This document shows positions 5,713-11,285 of a stretch of DNA of 11,285 nucleotides, in pieces. The DNA comes from Ruminococcaceae bacterium UBA5891. Lineage in GTDB: Bacteria; Bacillota; Clostridia; Oscillospirales; Acutalibacteraceae. Position 1 is the stretch's first letter, and the number at the start of each line of letters is the position of its first letter. Both the position numbers and the translations under genes were made by a program. The stretch covers positions 1-11,285 of the forward strand of contig DJET01000073.1 in NCBI GenBank assembly GCA_002431945.1. The letters are read 5' to 3'. The notes beneath the pieces were generated by a model. That model was not told where the DNA came from, searched no databases, and was given only the letters and a program-made list of their open reading frames with translations.

Positions 5713-5743
5713 TTCCTATGTGTTCCATATTGTGAAACAAAGA

Positions 5744-5820
5744 TGGCGCGCTGAAAGGGACTCGAACCCCCGACCCTCTGCTTAGAAGGCAGATGCTCTA
5801 TCCAGCTGAGCTATCAGCGC
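5744..5820 (-). tRNA. tRNA-Arg, anticodon TCT
   Basis: The - strand folds as a full cloverleaf. The acceptor stem is GCGCTGA/TCAGCGC, the D stem GCTC/GAGC, the anticodon stem TCTGC/GCAGA and the T arm GGGGG-TTCGAGT-CCCTT (two G-U pairs). The anticodon loop CTTCTAA presents TCT, which reads AGA (and AGG by wobble). The discriminator is G and CCA is encoded (5746-5744). It has its own promoter and terminator. tRNA genes are frequent integration sites, but no second copy of its 3' end was found in this window. Confidence 0.97.
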
Positions 5821-5827
5821 AAGGTGT

Positions 5828-5846
5828 GCTGAGCATAAATCTCAGC
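5828..5846 (-). other. Hairpin in the pre-tRNA leader
   Basis: GCTGAG (5828-5833) and CTCAGC (5841-5846) form a 6-bp stem eight bases before the mature tRNA 5' end. It would lie in the transcribed leader removed by RNase P. It may help keep the leader from pairing with the tRNA. Confidence 0.4.
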
Positions 5847-5857
5847 GACCGAAAAAC

Positions 5858-5886
5858 ATTATACCATTATATACCGAAAAAAGCAA
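5858..5886 (-). promoter_or_regulatory. Promoter of tRNA-Arg
   Basis: On the - strand TTGCTT (-35, 5886-5881), a 17-base spacer and a consensus TATAAT (-10, 5863-5858) predict a start near 5851, giving a leader of about 30 bases. A second TATAAT lies within the spacer but has no well-placed -35 box. Confidence 0.75.
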
Positions 5887-5924
5887 GCAATTTTTTAAAA
5901 ATATTAAAGGCGGCGCAAACGGCG

Positions 5925-7580
5925 TTATTTGTTATTAAATGTAACCGTTATTTCCGTACCCTTTCCTACGGCGCTTTCAACCCTTATATCGGCTCCGAGA
6001 CTCATTGCAATATGCTTTACAATCGAAAGACCGAGTCCTGTGCCGCCGCTTTCCTTAGAACGGCTTTTATCTACTCTGAAAAAGCGTTCAAAAATGCGGT
6101 CGGTATATTCGGGCGGTATGCCTATGCCCGTATCCTTAACGGTAACAAACGGCGCACCTTCGCTTGTGCCTACGCTTACCGTAACATTACCGTTTTCTTT
6201 ATTGTACTTAACGGCATTGTCGCAAAGGTTATAGAGCATTTCAAAAACAAGCGATTCGCCGCCTGTTATTTCGGCGTCTTCACCCGTTACCGCTATTTTT
6301 ACATTCTTTTTTGCCGCGATTGCTTCAAGGCGTTCTTTAACCTCTGCCGCTGTTTTAAACAGATTTACCTTTTCGTCGGTTTCGGTGCTGTATGCGCCCT
6401 CATCAAGCTCTGAAAGCTTTATTATATCGTTAACAAGCGTTATAAGACGCGCCGATTCCTTGTTAATATCGCCGGCAAAGCCCTTTATATCTTCGGGCGC
6501 TACAATTCCGTTCATAAGCATATCGGAAATGCCGGATATTGACGTGAGCGGGGTTTTAAGCTCGTGCGAAACATTGGCTGTAAATTCGCGGCGCAGCTTT
6601 TCGCGTTTTTCCTTTTCGGTAATGTCAACCGCCAATATTACCGCGCCGCAGGGAGTTCCGTCCTCGTCGTATACGGGGTTGGCGGTCATATCGTAATATC
6701 TGCCGTTTAAGGAAAGTATATCTTCTCCGCGGCGTTTTTCGGTTATATCGGAAAAAATTTCGCGGAAGACCTCGCTGCGGTTAAGGGTTAATATATTTTT
6801 TCCGTTTATATCCTCTCCTACGCCGAAGAATTTTTCAATTCCCTTGTTGTGAGTCAGTATATTTCCTTTAATATCGGTAAGCACAAGCCCCTCGCTCATA
6901 TTTTCGGTTATAATATCAAACTCGCGGCGGCTACGGGTAAGCCTTGCTATTTGCCGATCAATTTTGCGGTTTTGCATATTGATCTTATTTATAAAAGGTA
7001 TAAGCTCGTCGTATACGTTTTGTGCGTCCGGATTTTCAAGATCAATGGAATTCAACGGCTTTAATATTTTTTTTGAAATTACTGCCGCCAAAACCGAGGA
7101 AAGCACAAGCGTCATAATTGCAATTGCACAAATAGCCGGCAACAGATTTATCAGAACCGTCCATACGGTAAGAGAATCGTCTGAAATTCTTAAAATATTA
7201 CCGTTTTTAAGCTTTAAAGCATAATAGCAGGATTTTGAACCAAGCGTTTCCGAACGCCTTACGGCGTATCCCTCTCCGCTGTCAAGCGCCCCCTTAACCT
7301 CTTTTCTTGAAAGGTGGTTTTCCATTTTATCGGCAATTGCTTTATTGTCAAACAAAACCTTGCCGCTGCTTGTTATTAGGGTTATTCTTTCCTTTGCGTC
7401 TGCATATTTTGAAAGATCGCCGATCTCGCTGTTAAGGCTTATTATGTAAGCCTTATCCTTAAGCGAGTCCTTAGTGCTTTCGTCATACATCTGATATTGT
7501 ATTCCTATTGTAAAAATAAGGCAGGCAAGCATTGTTATAACCGATGATAGCAGTATACCTCTGTATATTCGTTTTGTCAT
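5925..7580 (-). CDS. phoR: PhoR-type sensor histidine kinase
   Basis: This 551-residue membrane kinase should phosphorylate the response regulator encoded just upstream. Two membrane segments (about 8-28 and 139-168) enclose a short extracytoplasmic domain of about 110 residues. A weak HAMP-like linker (169-215) and a PAS domain (about 218-325) follow. The dimerisation/phosphotransfer helix has NVSHELKTPLTS (336-347) with His339. The ATPase domain shows the N box (NLCDNAVKYN, 451-460), G1 (DTGIG, 483-487), the F box (FERFFRVD, 497-504) and G2 (GGTGLGLSI, 512-520), so catalysis looks intact. The domain order matches PhoR of Firmicutes. It starts 37 bases after the regulator's stop, behind GGTGAT. 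Sitting at the end of the pst-phoU operon, it probably senses phosphate through PstSCAB/PhoU. The name rests on this context, and the extracytoplasmic ligand is unknown. No convincing terminator was seen after it. Confidence 0.9.
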   Translation of the reverse strand: MTKRIYRGILLSSVITMLACLIFTIGIQYQMYDESTKDSLKDKAYIISLNSEIGDLSKYADAKERITLITSSGKVLFDNKAIADKMENHLSRKEVKGALDSGEGYAVRRSETLGSKSCYYALKLKNGNILRISDDSLTVWTVLINLLPAICAIAIMTLVLSSVLAAVISKKILKPLNSIDLENPDAQNVYDELIPFINKINMQNRKIDRQIARLTRSRREFDIITENMSEGLVLTDIKGNILTHNKGIEKFFGVGEDINGKNILTLNRSEVFREIFSDITEKRRGEDILSLNGRYYDMTANPVYDEDGTPCGAVILAVDITEKEKREKLRREFTANVSHELKTPLTSISGISDMLMNGIVAPEDIKGFAGDINKESARLITLVNDIIKLSELDEGAYSTETDEKVNLFKTAAEVKERLEAIAAKKNVKIAVTGEDAEITGGESLVFEMLYNLCDNAVKYNKENGNVTVSVGTSEGAPFVTVKDTGIGIPPEYTDRIFERFFRVDKSRSKESGGTGLGLSIVKHIAMSLGADIRVESAVGKGTEITVTFNNK

Positions 7581-7617
7581 AATATCACCATATCCTTTTA
7601 AGACGCTAAGACCTTTG

Positions 7618-8277
7618 CTAACCTATTTTATATCCGAGTCCTCTTACGGTCTCGATAAGTGCGCCGCAGTCTTTAAGCTTAGTACGCAATGTTTTTATAT
7701 GTACGTCTACCGTGCGGTTTTCGCCGTCGTAGTCATAGCCCCATATTTCGGTAAGCAAACGGTCGCGGGACAGTACGGTGCCGCGGTTTTTAAGCATTAA
7801 ACAAAGTATTTCAAATTCCTTAAGCGTAAGCGAAACGTTTTCGCCGCCTACCGTTACAATGTGCTTTGTCGGGTTTACATAAAGTCCACCGAAATTGTAT
7901 TCCGTTTCTTCGTTTTTTGTGCGGCGCAAAAGCGCTTTAATGCGTGAAATAAGCTCCATTGTGCCGAAAGGCTTTGCAACATAATCGTCCGCACCGCTGT
8001 CAAGACCTAATACCTTATCGTATTCGCTTGACTTTGCGGTTAACATAATAATCGGCAGATCCTTGGTTTCACTGCGCGAACGCAGCCATTTAAGCACCGA
8101 AATGCCGTCCTCTTCGGGCAGCATTATGTCAAGCAATGCAAGCTCCGGCTTTTTTTCTTCAACCGCCTGTTTAAAAAGCGAGGGCAGGGGAAAGCCGCAG
8201 GCTTCAAGACCTGTTTGTTTAAGCGCATATATTACAAATTTTCTTATGCTTTCGTCGTCTTCAAGCAGATAGATCAT
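7618..8277 (-). CDS. phoB: OmpR-family response regulator, PhoB/PhoP type
   Basis: This 219-residue transcription factor has a receiver domain (1-118) with acidic residues Asp7/Asp8, phosphoacceptor Asp50 (LALLDIMLPEEDG), Thr80 and Lys102 (KPF). A winged-helix DNA-binding domain (about 125-219) contains LTLKEFEILCLM, LLTEIWGYDYDGENRTVDVHI and the C-terminal hairpin ETVRGLGYKIG. It would be phosphorylated by the downstream kinase and bind direct-repeat Pho boxes to switch on phosphate-scavenging genes. The first gene of the operon, where such a box is expected, lies outside the window. A GAGGTG ribosome site begins just after the upstream HD gene. The family assignment is firm; phoB is given from context, and the Gram-positive name phoP would apply equally. 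Confidence 0.9.
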   Translation of the reverse strand: MIYLLEDDESIRKFVIYALKQTGLEACGFPLPSLFKQAVEEKKPELALLDIMLPEEDGISVLKWLRSRSETKDLPIIMLTAKSSEYDKVLGLDSGADDYVAKPFGTMELISRIKALLRRTKNEETEYNFGGLYVNPTKHIVTVGGENVSLTLKEFEILCLMLKNRGTVLSRDRLLTEIWGYDYDGENRTVDVHIKTLRTKLKDCGALIETVRGLGYKIG

Positions 8278-8291
8278 TTTTACACCTCGTT

Positions 8292-8951
8292 TTAAAGCAA
8301 CGGCTGACCGTTGATTTCAAGTTTAAAGGTAAGTCCTAATTTTTCCGCCGCCTTACGGCAGAGTATCATACGCTGCATAAATATTTCAAAGTATTCCATA
8401 ATACTGCCGTAACGCGTGTCTATATCAAGCTTAAGCGTTATGGTTTTTTTATCCTCGCTTATTTTAAGAGAGGACTTTCTAACCGAGTAATTTACCCTGT
8501 CGTGTATATCAAAGCTTGCTTTATCACGGTTTCTTACGCGGCTTCTTCTTACGTCTGATTTATCTGCAAGAATAAGCGCGGCGGAAACTGCGTCTACGGG
8601 AACGCCGGTGCCTTCGTCGTGGTTTCCGATTGCGGAAACTACGGTGGCAATATCGGAGGCTTCCATATTAAGCTTATCAAGTATACGGAAAGCCATAACC
8701 GCGCCGCTTTGCGAGTGGTCTATGCGGTTTACAAGATTGCCTATATCGTGAAGATAGGCGGCAATTTTTGCAAGCTCTGTTTCGTGGGCGGAATAGCCCA
8801 TAACCGAAAGAATTTCGGCGCAGGTATCGGCAACCTTGGTAACGTGGGCAAAGCTGTGCTCGGTAAAGCCGAGCGCCGCTAACGATCTGTCCGCTCCGGC
8901 AATATACGCCTTTACCGATTCGTTTTTTCTTAATTCGCTGTAGGTTAACAT
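8292..8951 (-). CDS. HD-domain phosphohydrolase-like protein in the pho operon
   Basis: This 219-residue soluble protein has the metal-binding pattern of the HD superfamily. His32 or His36 is in HSFAHV, the His68-Asp69 pair is in AAYLHDIGN, additional histidines are His79 and His111 (IGNHDEG), and the terminal Asp130 is in LILADKSD. These residues occupy about 30-135. The remainder (150-219) contains a beta-rich part (ITLKLDIDTRYGS) and a helical end and was not recognised. HD proteins hydrolyse phosphoesters, often nucleotides or cyclic dinucleotides; the substrate here cannot be told. A GGGAGG site lies six bases before the ATG. It is transcribed between phoU and the two-component pair, so co-expression under phosphate limitation is likely. 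It lacks the GYP extension of c-di-GMP phosphodiesterases. Confidence 0.85.
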   Translation of the reverse strand: MLTYSELRKNESVKAYIAGADRSLAALGFTEHSFAHVTKVADTCAEILSVMGYSAHETELAKIAAYLHDIGNLVNRIDHSQSGAVMAFRILDKLNMEASDIATVVSAIGNHDEGTGVPVDAVSAALILADKSDVRRSRVRNRDKASFDIHDRVNYSVRKSSLKISEDKKTITLKLDIDTRYGSIMEYFEIFMQRMILCRKAAEKLGLTFKLEINGQPLL

Positions 8952-8965
8952 ATCATACCTCCCGC

Positions 8966-8982
8966 GCGTGCGGAAGGCACGC
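8966..8982. other. Intercistronic hairpin between phoU and the HD gene
   Basis: GCGTGC (8966-8971) and GCACGC (8977-8982) form a GC-rich 6-bp stem with a GGAAG loop, between the phoU stop and the GGGAGG site of the HD gene. No T-run follows on the - strand, so it is not a normal terminator. It could influence mRNA decay or translation of downstream genes. Confidence 0.4.
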
Positions 8983-8986
8983 CGTT

Positions 8987-9625
8987 TTATCTGTGTGTTC
9001 CCGTGATAGAGTATTCAACCCATTCGGCAATATTTACCGCGTGGTCGCCTATTCGTTCAAGATATTTTGCTATCATAAGAAGATCTATGCAAAATTCACC
9101 GTTTGCACGATCCTCGGAAATAAGCTGAACAAGCTCGTCTTTTATGCAGTTAAAAAGATTATCGACCTTATCGTCGTAATCCATTACGGCGCGCGCAAGC
9201 TCAATATCCTTTTTAACAAAGGAGTCAACGCTGTCGGTAACCATTTTTATTGCGGCTGCCGCCATCTCCTTTATATGAACGCGGCTTTTAACGTTGCTGT
9301 TTTTAATAAACTTTGCAATTTCGGCGATATCGTAGGCCTGATCGCCTATTCTTTCCATATCCGAAATCATTTTAAGCGCAGACGATATAACCCTTAAATC
9401 GCGCGCAACGGGCTGCTGCTCAAGCAAAAGCTTCATACAAATAGATTCAATGTCCCGTTCTTTTCTGTTAATTTCCTCTTCGGTGCTTACGGCTTTTTGG
9501 CAAAGCTCGTCGTTATCGTCAAGCAAACCCTTTACCGAGGCGCTTATTGCGTCCTCGCACAGCGCGCCCATTGTAATCAGCTCTAAATTAAGCTTTTCAA
9601 GCTGGTGATCGAATTTATTACGCAT
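8987..9625 (-). CDS. phoU: Phosphate signalling regulator PhoU
   Basis: This 212-residue, almost entirely helical protein consists of two PhoU repeats, each with the acidic metal-binding helix: ERIGDQAYDIAE (91-102) and ERIGDHAVNIAE (190-201). Its length and repeat spacing are normal for the family. PhoU works at the inner face of the membrane, linking PstB and the PAS domain of PhoR so that the kinase is held in check when phosphate is plentiful. The start codon is one base past the pstB stop, with GGGAGG (9636-9641) inside the pstB end, so translation is closely coupled to the transporter ATPase. Recognition is firm. Confidence 0.95.
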   Translation of the reverse strand: MRNKFDHQLEKLNLELITMGALCEDAISASVKGLLDDNDELCQKAVSTEEEINRKERDIESICMKLLLEQQPVARDLRVISSALKMISDMERIGDQAYDIAEIAKFIKNSNVKSRVHIKEMAAAAIKMVTDSVDSFVKKDIELARAVMDYDDKVDNLFNCIKDELVQLISEDRANGEFCIDLLMIAKYLERIGDHAVNIAEWVEYSITGTHR

Positions 9626-9626
9626 A

Positions 9627-10376
9627 TTAACCGAACCTCCCTGTAATATAATCCTCTGTGCGTTTATCCTTAGGCGTTGAGAACATTTTTTCCGTTTCGG
9701 AAAATTCTATTACCTCGCCTAACAGGAAAAACGCCGTGTAATCCGATATTCTGACTGCCTGCTGCATATTGTGCGTTACCATAATTATGGTATATTTTTT
9801 CTTAAGCTCGGCGGCAAGGTCTTCGATTTTAGAGGTGGAGATAGGGTCAAGAGCGCTTGTCGGTTCGTCCATTAACAGAACTTCTGGCTTAACCGCCAGC
9901 GCCCGCGCTATACAAAGACGCTGCTGCTGACCGCCCGACATTGCAAGCGCGCTTTTTTTAAGCTTATCCTTGGTTTCGTCCCAAATGGCGGCGTCGCGCA
10001 GGGATTCTTCAACAATTTCATCAAGCTTTGCTTTTGAACGTATGCCGTGCGTGCGCGGACCGAAGGCTATGTTATCGTAAATCGACATAGGAAACGGATT
10101 AGGTTTTTGAAAAACCATTCCTACGCGCTTTCGCAAAAGATTTACGTCCATATCGCCGTATATGCTCTCTTTGTCAAGCAAAACCTCGCCGGTAATGCGG
10201 CAGCCTTCAACCAAATCGTTCATTCGGTTAAGGGTTTTAAGCAGCGTGGATTTTCCGCAGCCGGAGGGTCCTATAAAAGCCGTTATGCGGTTTTCTGGCA
10301 TACCGAGGTTGATATTTTTAAGCGCCTTAAAATCATTATACCATAAATCAAGATTTTTTACAGTAAATTTATCCAT
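9627..10376 (-). CDS. pstB: Phosphate ABC transporter ATP-binding protein PstB
   Basis: This 249-residue ATPase powers phosphate import by the Pst complex. All nucleotide-binding elements are present: Walker A GPSGCGKST (36-44), Q-loop Gln90, signature MSGGQQQR (146-153), Walker B VLLMDEP (166-172) and switch His202. PstB-specific stretches include KPNPFPMSIYDNIAFG (91-106) and the C-terminal TEDYITGRFG. The ATG at 10376 is preceded by GAAGGGAT within the last codons of pstA and gives the usual family length and N-terminus. An in-frame ATG 12 codons earlier would overlap pstA and has no comparable site. Gaps are four bases from pstA and one base to phoU, as expected for a coupled operon. Confidence 0.97.
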   Translation of the reverse strand: MDKFTVKNLDLWYNDFKALKNINLGMPENRITAFIGPSGCGKSTLLKTLNRMNDLVEGCRITGEVLLDKESIYGDMDVNLLRKRVGMVFQKPNPFPMSIYDNIAFGPRTHGIRSKAKLDEIVEESLRDAAIWDETKDKLKKSALAMSGGQQQRLCIARALAVKPEVLLMDEPTSALDPISTSKIEDLAAELKKKYTIIMVTHNMQQAVRISDYTAFFLLGEVIEFSETEKMFSTPKDKRTEDYITGRFG

Positions 10377-10380
10377 TTTT

Positions 10381-11259
10381 TTATCCCTTCTTTGCAGAAA
10401 CTTTTTTAGCAATCAGGCCCGACAGCATATTTATTGCAAAAACAAGTATAAGCAGTACCACTGCCGTGGCGTAAGCCTCGTTCATATATAAGCCCTCGCT
10501 TAACAGCGCATACATATGAACCGAGAGGGTTCTGCCTGAGTGCATAAGGTCTTTGGGTATTCCCGCAACAGTACCCGATGTGTAAATAAGGGCGGCGGTT
10601 TCTCCCACAATTCTGCCCACGGACAGAATAACGCCCGATAAGATACCCGGCACCGCGCTCGGAAGCACCACCTTAAATACCGTGCGAAGCCTGCCTGCTC
10701 CCAGCCCGAAGCTGCCCTCGCGGTATGAATCGGGAACGCCTAAAAGCGCTTCCTCGGTGGTTCTCATCATAGTCGGCAGTATCATAATGGCAAGCGTAAG
10801 CGCACCCGACAGCATCGACTGATTAAGCTTAAAGGCAATTACGAATATAAGATAGCCGAAAAGACCGTAAACGATAGAGGGTATGCCGGCAAGCGTTTCT
10901 GTTGTTACCCTCACTACCTTAACAAGCGGATTTCCGCGTTTCGCGTATTCAGTAAGATATATGGCGGAAAATACGCCGATAGGCACCGCAAGCAAAAGCG
11001 ACATAAGCGTCATGGTAACGGTATTTATAATAGCCGGCATCATTGAAACGTTTTCGCTGTTATATTCCCACGCGAAAAGCGAGGGCTTTATATTGGGAAC
11101 GCCCTTTATAAGTATATAAGCTACAAGAAAAATAACAACCGCAATTGTTATAAGCGCCGCGCCCCACGTGATTAAGAACATAATAAGAGAGGCGGGGTGC
11201 CTTATAAGATTTTTAAGCTTCTGCTTTAAGGAGACCTTGTTTATTGATTTTACCGTCAT
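10381..11259 (-). CDS. pstA: Phosphate ABC transporter permease PstA
   Basis: This 292-residue integral membrane protein forms half of the phosphate channel, with PstC as partner. About six hydrophobic segments are visible (near 26-52, 76-104, 122-144, 150-165, 203-225 and 262-284). The cytoplasmic coupling loop EGSFGLGAGRLRTVFKVVLP (181-200) is the EAA-type motif that docks on PstB. The ETLAGIPSIVYGLFG stretch (121-135) and VGETAALIYTSG (218-229) are characteristic of PstA. AGGAG (11268-11272) stands eight bases before the ATG. The start overlaps the stop of the preceding gene by ATGA. Complete and normal in length. Confidence 0.95.
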   Translation of the reverse strand: MTVKSINKVSLKQKLKNLIRHPASLIMFLITWGAALITIAVVIFLVAYILIKGVPNIKPSLFAWEYNSENVSMMPAIINTVTMTLMSLLLAVPIGVFSAIYLTEYAKRGNPLVKVVRVTTETLAGIPSIVYGLFGYLIFVIAFKLNQSMLSGALTLAIMILPTMMRTTEEALLGVPDSYREGSFGLGAGRLRTVFKVVLPSAVPGILSGVILSVGRIVGETAALIYTSGTVAGIPKDLMHSGRTLSVHMYALLSEGLYMNEAYATAVVLLILVFAINMLSGLIAKKVSAKKG

Positions 11260-11285
11260 TTCTTATTCTCCTCGTATAATAGTAA
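11256..11285 (-). CDS. pstC: C-terminal end of the preceding gene, presumably pstC (partial)
   Basis: From the window edge the - strand reads LLLYEENKK and stops at TGA 11258-11256, sharing ATGA with the pstA start. A four-base overlap and the standard pstC-pstA order make this the likely tail of the permease partner. Only nine residues are visible, so the identity rests on position. Confidence 0.5.
   Translation of the reverse strand, partial: LLLYEENKK

Noticed and set aside
5483..5740. 85-codon - strand open frame upstream of the ParB-like gene
   Set aside because: It spans two hairpin/terminator structures, has no ribosome site and overlaps the ParB-like gene start; more likely non-coding.
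5600..5785. Small + strand open frame ending in RAERDSNPRPSA
   Set aside because: This C-terminus is the translation of the antisense strand of a tRNA gene, a well-known false call; it also crosses the tRNA terminator.
5793..6413. 206-codon open frame on the + strand
   Set aside because: It starts inside the tRNA and runs antisense to the conserved ATPase domain of the kinase; no ribosome site or recognisable domain.
10377..10412. Longer PstB start with 12 additional residues
   Set aside because: It would overlap pstA and lacks a comparable ribosome site; the shorter form has normal family length and GAAGGGAT upstream.
1..11285. CRISPR arrays, insertion sequences and transposase or integrase genes
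   Set aside because: No regularly spaced direct repeats and no transposase or integrase motif were seen on either strand.

Overview
The window reads as chromosomal DNA of a low-to-mid-GC, Gram-positive-type bacterium, most likely a gut-associated member of the Clostridia. This is inferred from strong AGGAGG-type ribosome binding sites, the classes of sigma factor and ParB-like protein present, a pst/pho operon with OmpR-family PhoB/PhoP and PhoR members, and tRNA and terminator style. No database search was possible, so the taxonomy is a judgement.

Layout. (1) Positions 1-2203: the last codons of an unidentified upstream gene, a hairpin, and a complete cytoplasmic family 3 glycoside hydrolase on the + strand. 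(2) 2245-3097: two overlapping small genes of unknown function on the - strand, with a good sigma-A-type promoter (TTGACG-N17-TATAAT). (3) 3269-4431: a divergently transcribed RpoD-like sigma-70 family factor with its own TTGACA-N18-TATACT promoter. Its -35-reading region is canonical and its -10-reading region is altered. (4) 4432-5743: an orphan ParB-like gene on the - strand with no ParA. It is bordered by a perfect 18-bp palindrome that has the length and outer half-sites of a parS site, a strong intrinsic terminator, a hairpin-rich leader ending in a terminator-like structure, and a 14-bp inverted repeat around the gene. (5) 5744-5886: tRNA-Arg(TCT) on the - strand with its own promoter, encoded CCA and terminator. 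(6) 5925-11285: the phosphate operon on the - strand, transcribed from right to left: end of pstC, pstA, pstB, phoU, an HD-domain protein, a PhoB/PhoP-type regulator and a PhoR-type kinase.

How the genes work together. PstC/PstA form the membrane channel and PstB the ATPase of the high-affinity phosphate importer. PhoU links transporter state to the PhoR kinase, which phosphorylates the response regulator. pstC/pstA share ATGA, pstA/pstB are 4 bases apart and pstB/phoU 1 base, so expression is tightly coupled. The HD-domain protein between phoU and the two-component pair is the unexpected member and could connect phosphate sensing to nucleotide or phosphoester hydrolysis. The sigma/ParB-like segment between the glycosidase and the tRNA looks like an accessory module. 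It is the best candidate for undescribed biology here: a ParB-like protein with a possible variant parS site just beyond its gene and a related inverted repeat inside it. That assignment is a hypothesis from motif similarity only.
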